64,000 nucleotides of DNA from Lepraria neglecta. Taxonomy: Eukaryota; Ascomycota; Lecanoromycetes; Lecanorales; Stereocaulaceae. Shown here piece after piece: positions 11,682 to 24,118 of this stretch. The stretch covers positions 2,976,001 to 3,040,000 of the forward strand of contig CM065647.1 in the NCBI GenBank assembly GCA_033220425.1, read 5' to 3'. Below the pieces are notes generated by a model. That model saw nothing but the letters and a program-made list of their open reading frames with translations, was not told the DNA's origin and searched no databases. The position numbers and the translations under genes were made by a program. Position 1 is the stretch's first letter, and the number at the start of each line of letters is the position of its first letter.

Positions 11682-13565
11682 TGTTGCCGTAGGGAGGAAG
11701 CAAAAGCAATAGCAATAGCATTGTGTAAAGGAGAACGAAACCCTAGCTAGAATTTAATGCATAACACCGGAAGGGAATAATGATGCCTAAATGAAGTGAA
11801 GGACAATGGAAAGATGTAGCGGAGATTAAATCAAGACGCGTTGTTTGCCGCTAAATTAAGCGCGCGCAGTCACGTGCTTGTCAAAATCAATCTATATTTA
11901 GCCCCAAAAGACAACACAAATTTGATGAGAATTATATACATTGCAATGTGCAATGGACAGAACCTAGGGGGTTATTATACATAGTCAGAGCAGGAGTTTT
12001 ATCTATTTGCCAACAAGCCTGCCATGAATCTTGGCACGGACGCATTTCATCTATCACGCCCTCAGCTGTAACGCAATCTGCTTCCTCGCTAACCATTGGC
12101 TCCCATTGTTCAAGAAAGATCCCGCTTCCCCGAGACCTCTCATCTAGTCTACCCCACGGACAACGTGTGCTTGGGGTGGCTGGCCCCCAGACGGGAAGCG
12201 CATGTATCTCTGCAATGTTTCAAGTTGCTGTCAACACCTCAACCATGCTTCAGCCCAGACGGCAGCTGGATTATCATCCTCCTGAATATTGTGATCCTGA
12301 AGGTTCTGCTAACGGCAGCAACCTAGATGTAGGAAAGGTTTGCTGAGTGCCGGCATACTTGGCCTTACGCTTATGCACCTAGGTGCTGCCTTGAACTTAT
12401 GAGAGTATAGAAAGCGACGTCAGCAGACAACTTCCAGGAGTACATATCACCGGTTGAAGGGGACCTGCCCGGGGAGGATGTGTCGGTTTAGGCTGACCAG
12501 TAACGGGAAGTACTTGATCCTCCTGCATGCCACATTTCCGCTCTGCACTAGTCCGGTAATGGCAGTTCTCGCTTCCCTCTGATAAGAGCTGTGTTCCAGC
12601 TTTCCTCTCATTTGACGAGTCCGTAAGTATATCCTCGGGCATTCCGCAAACTGACGTTGTCAATCCTATTTTGGAACTCTCCAGCCCTGCTCGTCACCGT
12701 CTGTGTTCCGCGTTGCAACCCCAACGTCCTCTGGCCCCTGCCTATGGCTCTGGATTTTGTTTCACGTGCCTTATCAATGGGAGCCAGCGGCAGCAACTCA
12801 AATTTACACGGGCTGTTTGGGTGATAACCAGTCTACCAGACCTCAAGGTCTGAAACACAGCAAATGCTGCAGGAAGAGCCATCTAAACCAATGACAGGGG
12901 ATCAAAAGTCTTACTGATCTTGGGATGTGGGCGGGAACGGGTTATCAGCAATGCCATTCACACAGACGGACTATGTGCATCCCTGCATCTCCTCCATTTG
13001 TTACGTGCTAGTCCCATTGTGGCTTGTCTTTCTTGTCCCTTAGAAAATTGTGTTTCAAGTTCCTGCTAGTCTGACTATCAATCCAGAACAAGCATGAAAG
13101 CTCTTAGAAGCACCCTCTCATGGAGCCTCTAAAACCTTTCCTATCAGTACTAATCTATCATGTTTACGTGTTGCTGCGTTGAAGGCATCTGGCCCCAGGT
13201 TTGGTCGGTGGAGGTTGTTTCAGCTCCTCTGCCGATTGAAGGCTCCCTCAATTCTTTATCTGATTTTTCCTCACAGTCCGTGCCGAGGAAGAAATTAAAA
13301 CCTTAACATGATTCCAAGACATGGCAAGCACGGCTCGTTGAAACCTCTGCTCTTGGTCTTTAATGTCGCCGGGACATCACGTACTGTTTCAATCTTCACT
13401 AGATGAGTATGGATAAAACGGGCTGGATCCGTGTTCTAAGAATAAGACAAGGCTATGTCTTATATAGAATGGAATACTCCATTACATCCAAGATGATGCC
13501 TTTCTTTAAATCTCTAGTAACGTATAGGTACCTTGCAAATCACCCCGAGCAATCGCTTGTCTAGA
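11682..13565. other. Gene-poor upstream region
   Basis: Nearly 1.9 kb between the ligase start and the SGNH esterase ATG. The first 100 bases upstream of the ligase carry an (agcaat)-like purine run. No ORF here shows coding character, and I see no repeat, tRNA or other RNA gene. Promoters of both divergent genes should lie within it. Confidence 0.4.
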
Positions 13566-14750
13566 ATGCCGAACACCATGCAGTCTCTTTTAGCGCTGTT
13601 TGTATCGAGTATCTTCTTCTCACTGGTCAACGCTCAAGCAACCCCCATTGTTTCCCCAGCCATCAGCAACACTACATTAGCGACTATCATAGGAAGTGCT
13701 CCGCCAAGCACAGCAAGACCGTCTCTCATTGCTTCCAACATCCCACTATCAAACCTCAGCAGCAGCGTGGCAACCCCCTCTGGCGTTGCCGCCCCCAACG
13801 GAAGACCAATTATCACATACATGGCTCTCGGCGACTCGTTCTCGGCAGGAAATGGAGCCGGCAAACTTGTCTCTCCAGATCAGCCCGCCTGCGATCGTAC
13901 CGACGGCTCTTACGTTTACCACCTTTTGAACGATCCAGAGGTCTTTTGCCGAAACGACCCATTCTACCCTCCATCCTTTTACGGCGAGTTTGAATTCAAC
14001 GCATGTTCCGGCGCGGTCACAACCGGTATCCAAAGTCTGCAGATGCAAACAGCAGTAGCACCATACAACCACTTCATCGCAGGTGCAGACCTCTACACCA
14101 TGACAGCCGGCGGCAACGACATGGGTTTCGATAAGATCGTCAAGGCATGTGTTTACAGCATTGTGATTCCGTTTGCGGGCACATGCACGAAGCTCCTCAA
14201 TGCTATCGACGACTACCTAGCCCCCGGCAGCACCTTCCAGAACAATCTCGCCTCCTTGTACGACAACCTACAGACCCAAGCCGGCCCCGGCGCCACTGTC
14301 GTGATCCTCCCCTACATCACATTCTACAATGACCAAGTCTCACGCGGTCCGGGCTGCTGGGTCTCACAATCCACGCGGCAGCGCATGAACCAGCAAGTGA
14401 CAAACGTGAACGCCGCTCTCCGCGCTGCCGCCGATGCTCGCGCGTTCCAATTCCTCGACGAGACTGACCTGCAGAACGCGTTCAATGGCCATCGCTTCTG
14501 CGGTTCTGGGACCAAGTGGATCCAGGATAATATTTTTGAGAGCTTAAATCCGACGGCGCAGGCACAGCTCAATGCGAATGGGACGTTGAGTCCGGCGGAT
14601 CAGAATGCGATTGCTAATGGGACGAGTAATTTCTGGAACACGGGAATTTTTCATCCGACGGCGGAAGGGCATACGGCGTATTATCAGTTGACTAAGGCGT
14701 TGTTGAATCCAGCTGCGAACGTGGTTAGCGATACTAAGGCTACGAGCTGA
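13566..14750 (+). CDS. Secreted GDSL/SGNH-family esterase or lipase
   Basis: A single-exon gene of 394 aa. The first ATG in frame is 13566 (MPNTMQSLLALF), and a second at 13578 would also work. It opens a classic signal peptide ending near NAQA. A Ser/Thr/Pro linker leads into the hydrolase fold. Block I is MALGDSFSAGNGAG with the nucleophile Ser, block III is TAGGNDMGF, and block V is FHPTAEGH with the catalytic Asp/His region (D position occupied by the preceding F-H-P-T context). Cysteines are frequent (CDRTDG, CRNDP, ACSG, CTK, CW, FCGSG), as in exported members with disulfides. It probably cleaves acyl esters on plant or microbial polymers outside the cell. Exact substrate is unknown. 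The 3' third uses AT/G-ending codons more than the GC-rich middle, a gradient also seen in neighbours. Confidence 0.9.
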   Translation: MPNTMQSLLALFVSSIFFSLVNAQATPIVSPAISNTTLATIIGSAPPSTARPSLIASNIPLSNLSSSVATPSGVAAPNGRPIITYMALGDSFSAGNGAGKLVSPDQPACDRTDGSYVYHLLNDPEVFCRNDPFYPPSFYGEFEFNACSGAVTTGIQSLQMQTAVAPYNHFIAGADLYTMTAGGNDMGFDKIVKACVYSIVIPFAGTCTKLLNAIDDYLAPGSTFQNNLASLYDNLQTQAGPGATVVILPYITFYNDQVSRGPGCWVSQSTRQRMNQQVTNVNAALRAAADARAFQFLDETDLQNAFNGHRFCGSGTKWIQDNIFESLNPTAQAQLNANGTLSPADQNAIANGTSNFWNTGIFHPTAEGHTAYYQLTKALLNPAANVVSDTKATS

Positions 14751-15760
14751 TAGGTCTTGTGATGTTGGACAAGGTTAACATGAATCATTAGAGCAAATTG
14801 ACGGACGTGGTAGAAACGGTCTTATGGATTCAACGCCACTCAAAAGCTGTTCGCATTGTAGCTGAGGATCGGAGCCGTATGTGATCTCTTTGATTGGACT
14901 ATTATCCTTTTTCACGAGTACATATTTTGGAACAGTAGCACTTGAGTCTGAGCAGACAACCTACTGCGCCGATCTCTGAATCAGTCTTGTGAGTGCATGA
15001 AATCTTGATCAAATAATTTGCAATTTGTGGATTTCCATGAGGACTCGGGCTACAAGCTTGCCAGTCTAACCAAGATTTATTACAGAAGGTCGTTTCGGCC
15101 CACTGGTGACTGTTCATTGAGGCTGGGATTTGTACTGAGAATCAGGAGTCCTTGGCGATGTTAGACCTCATACTGCTTGAAAAATCAAGGTCCAGCTCCT
15201 AGTCTTCAGACATTGGACAGATCCTAATGCCTTTTGTCTTCCAGCTTGAACATAATGGAAACTTGGACTGGTTCTGACGTGATTTTGCGTATTTCAAGCC
15301 TAAAAACAATTAGAAGAGGAGGGACGAAGGAAAATATCCTCAGAGAAGTGACGATGAGAATGAGCATTTCAGCAATTTCCACTGCGCATTAGACATTTCC
15401 AGCAGTGATTGCGAAGGCCACTCTCATTGGCTAAGGCAATTTGTGGCTATGTGATTCTCAAAGGCATAGGACCCTGCAGCTCAGCGCATTGCGCATACCC
15501 TATCGCTTTTTGGTCTCTAGTTCAGCCTTATGGGCTAATTCTCAGGATCGACGCCTTAGGTATCGCTTCCCCACTCTTCTTTGTTCAGACATCCGTCAGG
15601 CTACCATGTTGAAACATAGCTAATTTGAAGACTTATGTATCATCGGCGATTGAACTTCTGAATCTGTACCGTCATGAATTATGGAAGCTTAGGGCAGCGC
15701 ACCTCCTAGATCATGTGAGCACCATTGAAGATCCTTCCCATTGAGCACGACATCTCCATC
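14751..15760. other. Intergenic region
   Basis: About 1 kb between the esterase and the STAND relic. Only short ORFs without coding bias are present. I see no repeat or RNA gene. Confidence 0.4.
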
Positions 15761-18479
15761 ATGGATTCTCTTAGCATCCTATCTATCGTCCAAGGCTCTC
15801 TAGAACTAGCTGCCAAATGTGTCACAGTCGTCAAATATCTCAACGACTTTGCGACCAAACATCAACAAGCCGAGCTCTTCGTGCTCTCACTGGTCGACGA
15901 ATGCCAGACACTCCATTGGCGTGGGGGCAGATCGAGAGCTGGGCTCACCTGCAGAATGATGCTCAAGTCTATATTGATGACCAAATCATCGAGCGACTCG
16001 GTGCGTCCCTGGAAACCGGAACGATGATACTATCGGTGGTGGAGCATGAGTTGCTGCAGCTTAGACCTTCGTCTACCGGGGGTTTTAGATAGCATAATAA
16101 GATAGTTTAGAATGAGCCGGCTTATCGTGACCACAAAGATCGGGTCAGGGGTCAAATTGGAGCAATGATGCTTTTGCTTGAGGTCATCTCGCTGTAAGTC
16201 AATTGAATGCTGGACAAACCTAATGCTCGCTAATTGTGCCATAGCACCACCGCGAATGAGCGAGATGCGTTCCTTACGAAGTAAGCTCACGTACTGAAAG
16301 CTGCCGATGAGAGCGCGTGGACTATTGTGAACTCTCAGGCGCCAGCTTCAATACGAGACACAGACAGCATCATGACCATAGGAAATACTGATCTGGTCTA
16401 TCGTAGACTCGACTTTGAAAATTATCTTTTCACTGCGAGAGTATACAAGAGAAACTTCAGAAAAATCGAAGTCCGTCAGCTATTTCAAGAACAAGCGAAG
16501 GCAAAGTCCAAACTGGCCATTGTGACCACTCCAACAGTCGATCCAGATGACTTTACCATAGTAGACAACCCGGATACCGAGGAGTTCAGCCCTTCCGAGC
16601 AACAGTAGCATCTGCTTCTAGACAGCATCAATGATAAATTCGAGTTTAAGATGAGCTTGGAAACCCGGTTGGAAGCCTTGGCCTCTAAACCTGCGAAGCA
16701 GACAAAGAAACAGAGGGATAAGGTAGGATTGGAGCTCGTTAATTCTATGCGTAAGCTCCTAGAGCTCAATGCTGAGCTCGAAGATGAGATCGAACGAGCC
16801 ACAAGGAATCTCCCCAAAGACAACCCCTTCAGATGAAGAAGTAGAGGATGTCAAGGTTGAGACTATAAAGGGAGAGGCAGTGATTCCTGCCGAGAGAGAT
16901 GCGAGTTCGTCCGATGCCGAAACATCCTCCTCGAAAAGCCCAGGTCCTGCTGTTCCCACCGAGATGCACGAGGCTGACGCTTTAAGACAAACTCTAGAGT
17001 CACTACCAGGTATAGCATCGTCTGAATCGAGGCACAGACAGATGGAGGAGTATGGGGAAGCAGTCATAGTATGTGAGCAGGAAGGGCAGCTGAAAGAAGT
17101 TCGGCTGGAAGGGGTTGAATCAAAAATTGGAGGAGGTACGGAAAAAGGGACACATGTCCCTATCCCGGGCCAGTCCTACACCCCGGCGTTATCCATCGAC
17201 AGCTCCACTAAGGGCTATACGCTCGAGTCGATGTACAATAAAGCCATTGAAGAGATCAAGACTACCCACGCCTCCGGTAATCTACCACAAGACTACTTCA
17301 ACATTCTCACAGTCACGACAGTTATAGAGAACCTGTGTTTGCTCTCCGTAATCAACCGGTAGGAGCTCAGAAGCCACAGCGTATACAACATACACAATAC
17401 CATTTTCTCTTCTGTCAAGAGGCTCGACGGATATACAGTGCTCTCGATTTGCTTGCGCAGTCTTCAGCGTGGCCTTCTGGGTTGAATGTCATGGGTTTGA
17501 TATGGGGTTCCTTAAAAGTGCTCCTAGCTGTAGCCCGAGACCTCAGCAGGGTCCACGCCCTCGAACATATCGCGCAGGCGTTCCAAAATATTAGTATATC
17601 GCTGAAAACACCCGAGGTACTAACGGAGATATATGGTCCATCTCACATTTATTTGCTGAGACAGCCTCTGATCGGCATTTTCGCTTGATCATATCACTGG
17701 GACTCGGCGTTGTGAGGGCGTGTGAGCGTGATTCATTGCATATGCAGGGTTAATTGATACACACATCTTTGCGGAGCGAGTTCAGTGAGAAAGTGGCGGA
17801 GCTGAGACGAGTAGCACAGCGCATTGATGCCGTCGGAGGAATATTTTACCAGATGCCTACTGTGATAGAGCTAGACTACCATGAACTAGCAAAAAGTGCC
17901 GAACGGAGAGAATTTGAGGCTGGAGGTAGAGCACAAGCTATGTCCGAAGAATCCGAGCTAGAAAGAGTTGAGCAGCAGGCAAAGTGGAATGCGAAATACA
18001 CAGATTGGAAATTTTTCCTCGAACGAATAGGACTGGTCTACACAGTAAGGCTACCGGCGTACCACAGCTCCGGACCAAGTCAAGACAAAGACGGGAAAGC
18101 GAAGATCTATCCGATCTAGGACGATCTATTTAGTTACGCAGCCATAGTGGACATCAAATATATGCAAAATCCCTGGAATCGCCGCAACCAGGACATGCTC
18201 GAGAAAGACACATCGAAGATTTTTGTGCGAATAGAACCTGTTCTGTGGGAGGAAGATGACCATAAAATTCCAACGGTACAAGGCACGAAAATCGCAGCTG
18301 GGCCATCGTTACCACATTTGATACTGGGTAGGGGTACGGAGACACATACGGAAGCTGTCGCAGTGGAGTTAGAAGCAATAGAAAGTGAAATTGTCTCGGT
18401 GGAGTCAGCAGAGTCCGAGAGCGAGCAGAGGCACATGAGTGGCCATAAGCCGCAGAGCCTGACCAAGCTGAAGGAATAG
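15761..18479 (+). pseudogene. Decayed STAND-type fungal signalling gene
   Basis: The ATG at 15761 opens MDSLSILSIVQGSLELAAKC, the standard start of fungal STAND/NACHT and ankyrin proteins. The frame then changes, and the domain continues as QIESWAHLQNDAQVYIDDQI and ILSVVEHELLQL. Further pieces follow in several frames: a Ser/Glu-rich linker (16770-17250), a helical segment (YSALDLLAQSSAWPSGLNVM with GLIWGSLKVLLAVA, 17430-17560) that matches the N-terminal domain preceding NACHT in such proteins, and a charged helical part (17754-18120). No P-loop is found, so either the ATPase is lost or this was a short form. There are at least several frame breaks. It is a host gene relic, likely of the incompatibility/innate-immunity repertoire. 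Confidence 0.65.
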
Positions 18480-19567
18480 GAGTGCAACTGTATGGTTGTG
18501 GCTCCTCCAAAGCTCTAAGGGGGGTTTGAAGACATGGGCAGCGGAATACTTCTGATCGCAATTACCTTGACCTCAGCATAATTGCAACAGTCACGGAGGT
18601 ACATATGTCAAAACATTGAAAATCTTGTGCATACGCTCACGAAGGACAAGTTTGCAGGATTCACATCAGAAGCTAAGGCTTAGGACTAGATCCTGGGGGC
18701 CAAACATTTTTTCCGGGAGCTGTATCCATGCAACAGGACACCTCTCAAGAGCAGTGAACGGACGAATTCGGGGTAATAGCACCCAAATAACGCGCTTTTT
18801 GGTTACATAGTCTCACTCTCAGGCTCAAGATTTGTACCCAATGGTCATATCTACTCAGGCAAATTCCCACTTGCAATCCTCGTACCTAAGGTTCCTATTC
18901 CGGCTACATATCACTTAGACCCACAGGCATGAACCTATCAAAGTCTCCCGATTGAGATCAGGTCACACGTGAATGAAACGGTAGATGATTGTAGTCCCAG
19001 AGTCTGTCTTGGATCAGCTGCAAGGTCGAATCCTTGGATCCTTGGCACCTTGGCTTGAGTATTTCAGGTCCGTTTAGCCTCAAGTTTTAGATCAAGTGAG
19101 ACAGGCCGAAAGCCTTTGACTTGACGGGCCTAGTTGAGAGAACATGATTGGTCGAGGTGATTCGCTAAATGTGTTGAGGCTGAGGGCAACTGCATGCCTT
19201 GTTCAGTGCGGTCATTGACGAAGGAAATGAGTTTAGTCGTCCTTTAAGGTGATTTTGTGGAATGAGGGAGCTGAGAGTAGAAATGGGGACACAATTGATA
19301 ATTGATGTAAAAGCTGTTTGGGATATTGAGGAATGCGCAAGAAGTCGTGAGAGAAAGACCTGGAAAGACTCGGCAGGTAAAGACGACAGGAACGTGCCCA
19401 CTATTTAAATAATAAGGAATTGACAAGACTGCGCTACAGGAGACTTGTCCATGAAGATGTCATTGGAGTCTTCAAAGGGTGACTTCCCTTGATTCATGCT
19501 TCTGCCGCAATTCACATTTCAAGTCGGCACCATAAACGCACCCCAGTAAGTCCAGATCAAATCAGAC
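18480..19567. other. Intergenic region
   Basis: No supportable gene in about 1.1 kb. ORFs are under 80 codons and lack bias. It contains the 3' end of the methyltransferase gene on the minus strand. Confidence 0.4.
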
Positions 19568-20491
19568 CTACTTTTTCTGCAAATAAAACGCTCTACCCAG
19601 CCCGTAGTCCTTCTCCTTCACGGTTCTCAGCCCCGCCTTCTCAACATACCCAGGCCAAGCTTCCTCATCAAAAAGCGCCAAATCATACCTGAACTTGAAT
19701 TCCTTCAACACACTCCCATCCTTCGTACTCTTAACCTTCAACCCAAAAGCATCCACATGATACGGTCCCGCCCACGTCTTCGTATCTGCCGACTTCTCAT
19801 ACGTAATGTCCGGCATCGTCTCGCTCCTAATCACACTCAACTCGCCATCATAATTAGGGATGGATGCCATGCGGCTAGGCATGGCTTCAGATTGGATGAC
19901 AATGATGGCGAGGGCGTTGGGGGAGCTGATGCGTAAGGCGCGCTCTACTTCCCGCAGGAATCCTACGATCTCAGTGGGAGAGAGGAGGTGGTTGAAGCCG
20001 CCACCTGCGAAGTAGAGGAGATCGGTGGCGTTATAGAGGGCAGGCTGGTCGGTCGTGAAGTTCAGTGAGTCACTCTCAACCCAATCTATATCCGCCATGC
20101 CACGGATGCGGTCGTTTGTGTCAACCATCTCCTTCCCGCGTCTCAACATGGCATCGCCGGGATCCACGCCGAAGAACTTGACGTCGAGTTTCTCGATCCC
20201 CTGTGCGTACGCCACCTCTAGTAGGCCGCGCAATACTCTGCCTGTTCCAGCACCCATGTCTACCACGTTGATGGGAGAGGCGCGGCTGTTGAGAAGTAGG
20301 TGGTGCAGGGTTTCCCATATCAATTCGATGTCGGAACCGAGGCCGGGCTTCATGAATTTGAGGATGTGGCCATCATAGAAGTCTGTGTAGTGCTCGTCGG
20401 CGAAAGGGGAGATGGACGCGGCTGTAATGTCTTCTTGAGTGCCTTTTTGGAAGGAGGTGAGAGTATTGGCAACGCTCTCGTGGGAACCCAT
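19568..20491 (-). CDS. SAM-dependent class I methyltransferase
   Basis: A single-exon gene of 307 aa. The first ATG is at 20491 (MGSHESVANTLTSFQKGTQE), and the longer reading upstream has none. Motif I, NVVDMGAGTGRVLRG, is at residues 78-92 and binds SAM. The acidic end of strand 2 is FFGVDPGDAML, and the post-motif region is LLYFAGGGFNHLLSPTEIVG followed by ALRISSPNALAIIVIQ. The C-terminal half (MPDITYEKSADTKTWAGPYH) resembles small-molecule rather than RNA or protein methyltransferases. It stands alone with no biosynthetic backbone gene nearby, so a pathway cannot be assigned. The upstream side carries a TATA-like tatatt near 20603. Confidence is high for fold and low for substrate. Confidence 0.85.
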   Translation of the reverse strand: MGSHESVANTLTSFQKGTQEDITAASISPFADEHYTDFYDGHILKFMKPGLGSDIELIWETLHHLLLNSRASPINVVDMGAGTGRVLRGLLEVAYAQGIEKLDVKFFGVDPGDAMLRRGKEMVDTNDRIRGMADIDWVESDSLNFTTDQPALYNATDLLYFAGGGFNHLLSPTEIVGFLREVERALRISSPNALAIIVIQSEAMPSRMASIPNYDGELSVIRSETMPDITYEKSADTKTWAGPYHVDAFGLKVKSTKDGSVLKEFKFRYDLALFDEEAWPGYVEKAGLRTVKEKDYGLGRAFYLQKK

Positions 20492-22215
20492 TTTGGAAGG
20501 ACGTTGGACGTATTGCTTCAAAAGAGAATGGAGGGGCTAGATATCGAATGACTGAATATCTGGTTTTGTGCTGAACGCTAGAACAGAGGTCTTGTTGACA
20601 GATATATTACGATCTCGTGGGACCAGGACGACTCCCCCGAGTATCACCGAATACCGAGCTAGAGCTAGTGAGCCGTCCTATAGTACCGGCAGTCGTCGCT
20701 CATCAGTTCAGATAACTAGCTTCATATCTTAGACCCTACTATTAGCGTACATATACTACAAGCTCTGGGGGAACGATAACGTGGAGCTGACCAGGAAACC
20801 AGACCGGCGTCAGGGGTTTACTTGAATTCACATATTTCTGATTCGCATGCGAAGTGCTGAAAGTGGATACATCCATGCAGATGATAGCGCACTCATGCAT
20901 GCGTCATGCCTGCGAATCTAGATCTGCTGTCTTCGAACTGCATATAAGCGGAATTTACTGAGAATAAGCCGGACGAGCTCGTACCTGCATCATTGTAACG
21001 CATGTGTGTCTTGAAGGTGCAGCAATCCAAGATTCTGTTGTCTTTCGCCCAAGTCCAGTGAAGAAGCATCTTTCAACGTCAGTTTCCAAAAATGAAGAAG
21101 TGAATCGAGATGCCATATCGGCTCAATTAAGGATAGATCATGCAATCCAGAATATCGGGAAAAGGCATGAATAATTAGAATTCTGGGCAGTGCCATAGAG
21201 TGTTTGTGATCACCTCAATTACACTCCTAGGATCGGAGCTCCTCGGGGATCGTACTACGTTCTCAATGGAGACCACCTGCAGAAAAAGTGCAGCGTTAGC
21301 TACATTACGTAGCCTGAAGGGCCTAATGCCGGGATAAGAGCGATGGTAGGAGGGCTTCTTAAGTCTAGCTCTTTAGCAGCAGTCGTTCGATCCTCTAATT
21401 ACACATAAGCCTTGAACAGACTTACCAAGTCGTTAACAGTAGTCACTCCAAGCTCTAGCGTCACGTTGGCATTCAAACAAGGGGGATCGATGCTCCTAAT
21501 CCCGTCCGAAAGGTCACAGTGGCTCGACATTGGAGCCACATCCACGCAACTAGGGGTTTTTGGAACAACGGCCTCTTAATCAAGTGTATCTGTCTTAATG
21601 AAGAAAGCCTCACGGAGATGTTCGGATGCACGACCGGCGTTGTGCTCCAATAAACTGCAAACACTCTCGATAAAGTGAGGGATTGCAGACCTATGCACAT
21701 TGAACCCACTCAGAACAAAAGGGGGAGCCAATGCTTATGCGATAAAATGCCGACAGCATAGGGATTCTGAATGCTGTAGAGGCAGTGGGTCAAGAAATAG
21801 GGCCAAGGGCCACTGACAATAGCCGTGGTGACTCTAAGATAGCCCAAATGTCCTGAGCGCTGAACATGAAGAGGCCCGCGACCTACAATTGTTTTGGAGT
21901 CTCGTACAGACTCGGTAGAAGATGGATGATCTGCCCGAGATTGGCGGCAAGAATAAGCGTAGTCTTGGCAGCACGTGACCCCGAAGCCTCGAGCATTGAG
22001 ATTGTACAGAAGAAAGTGATACCAAGGAGCCACAATGGATCCATACAATCATGCAGAAGGTGCTGACAGAGATATGTTAAACGGTTCGAGAAGAGATTCG
22101 GAGAAAGTCCGATAAAGTGATAAGTAGACGCGCCAAACGCGCTAAGCGTCTCGTGTAAACATTGAACTCATAAAGTACGGGCTTCAAACACATTGAACAG
22201 ACAGCTTGCGCAAGG
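20492..22215. other. Gene-poor region
   Basis: About 1.7 kb between divergent genes. The minus-strand ORFs at 20990-22060 are short, mostly lack an ATG and have no domain signature. I see no repeat family or RNA gene. Codon texture does not suggest a decayed gene. Confidence 0.4.
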
Positions 22216-24118
22216 ATGCAGCAACTGCTGAAAGACTGGAGGCAAGATGCCATGCGCAAGCATCAATACGAGTCCGCAATTTACATTGGAGACAAGCTGC
22301 TAGCCATTACAAGTGAGCACCTGAGCCACAGTCTACACTCCGGAGAACTCACTAGTAGCAGACGATGACAACGATGCGTTATTCCTTGCTCAAGTCCACT
22401 TCTCTACCGGCAACTACACCCGCGCACAAAGCTTCCTCGAGAAGCACAATCTCATAGGACGCAACACCTCATGCCAATATTTGGCAGCCCATTGTCAGAT
22501 TCGGCAGGGCAAATACGAAGAGGCTTTGTCAATACTAGGAGACAAGAACCCGACCCACCTCATCATATCTCCAAGCAAGGCCCGACGGAAACTACAGCAT
22601 ACAAATGGAACGCTACGCCCAGGGAACAAGCACGGAAAGGGAAATGGGAAGCCGGACAGGATAGAGAGGAGCGAGGAGAGGGACAGGGAGAATCTATCGG
22701 ACATCAAATATGAGGCAGGCATGTGCTATCTGCGGGGAATATGCTACGCAAAGCAGAATGCGTTCGATCGAGCCAAGGAGTGCTATAAAGACGCTGTACG
22801 AATAGACGTGCAATGCTTCGAAGCCTTCGACCAGCTCATGAAGAACTCGCTCATGTCACCAGACGAAGAATGGGCCTTCCTCGAGTCCCTCGACTTCGAC
22901 TCCATCTCTAACGAAAACAACGACATCTCGCAAGAAGCAGCCCAATTCGCCAAGATGCTCTACACCACCCGCCTCTCCAAGTACAAGAACCCTATAGACT
23001 TCAACCACGCATCAGAAACCCTCTCAACCCACTACAACCTTGCTACCAACCCAGATCTCCTCCTCTCGAAAGCTGAACTTCTCTTCACCCAATGCCGCTT
23101 TAAGCAAGCTCTCGCCCTCACGAACTCCACCCTCGACACCGACGAATACAACTTCTCCATATACCCCATCCACCTCGCCTGCCTTCATGAGCTCGCCCAG
23201 ACAAACACCCTCTTCCTCCTCTCTCACCGACTCGCCGACCTTCATCCCGACGAACCTGCCACATGGCTAGCCGTCGGCGTCTACTACCTAAGCATCTCCC
23301 AAATAGCCGAAGCGCGCCGCTTCTTTTCTAAAGCCTCAATGATGGACCCACACTTCGGTCCTGCCTGGATAGGCTTCGCACACACCTTTGCCGCTGAAGG
23401 CGAGCACGACCAAGCCATCTCTGCTTACAGCACGGCCGCCCGCCTCTTTCAAGGCACACATCTGCCACAACTCTTCCTCGGCATGCAAAATCTACAGCTC
23501 AACAATATGACACTCGCCCACGAATATCTCAATGCCGCTCATGCACTCTGCAGTACAGACCCTCTCCTTCTCAACGAGCTAGGCGTAGTCTTCTACCACC
23601 TGGACCACCTCGCTGACGCCATCGCCATGTTCAATAATGCCCTCACTATCGCCGCAGACATTGACAGCGACCCCCGGGCTTGGATCGCCACACGTGCCAA
23701 TCTCGGCCACGCATATCGACGTCAACGGCAATGGGATCTCGCTCTACAAGAATTCGAAGAAGTCCTCCGCCAGGGTGGGCGTGATGCAGGCATCTTCTGC
23801 ACGAAGGGACTGGTGCTGCTAGAGATGGGCAGGAGTTGGGAAGCGGTGTGTGCACTACACGAAGCTCTGGCTGTGGGGCCGCAGGACCCTGTTGCTACCG
23901 ATCTGCTAGGAAGGGCGTTAGAGGAGAATGCTAGTTTGCAAGGATGGGGCAACAGCATGGAAGGTGAAGATGAAGAAGATCGGCAATTTGACAGCTTTAT
24001 CGGGGCTAGGCAAGGAGATGCGCGGAGGAGGAATACGAAGGGGAAGGGGAAGAGCAGAGGGAGGATGAGTGAGGTTGCGGAGGATAGTATGATGATAATG
24101 AGTGATGAGGAGGAATGA
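22216..24118 (+). CDS. cdc16: Anaphase-promoting complex TPR subunit Cdc16/Apc6
   Basis: Exons 22216-22312 and 22359-24118 encode 618 aa. The 46-nt intron (GTGAGC...TAG) joins in phase 1. The first exon, MQQLLKDWRQDAMRKHQYES, matches the start of Cdc16 proteins, which supports this ATG. TPR units run through most of the protein. Examples are YLAAHCQIRQGKYEEALSIL, YLRGICYAKQNAFDRAKECY, AWIGFAHTFAAEGEHDQAIS, LLNELGVVFYHLDHLADAIA and ANLGHAYRRQRQWDLALQEF. The tail is acidic/basic low complexity ending SDEEE. Cdc16 is a scaffold arm of APC/C, the ubiquitin ligase that triggers anaphase and mitotic exit in the nucleus. A Lys/Arg/Glu insertion (about residues 115-155) between early TPRs is longer than in yeast. 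Codon usage is C-ending in the core. Confidence 0.95.
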
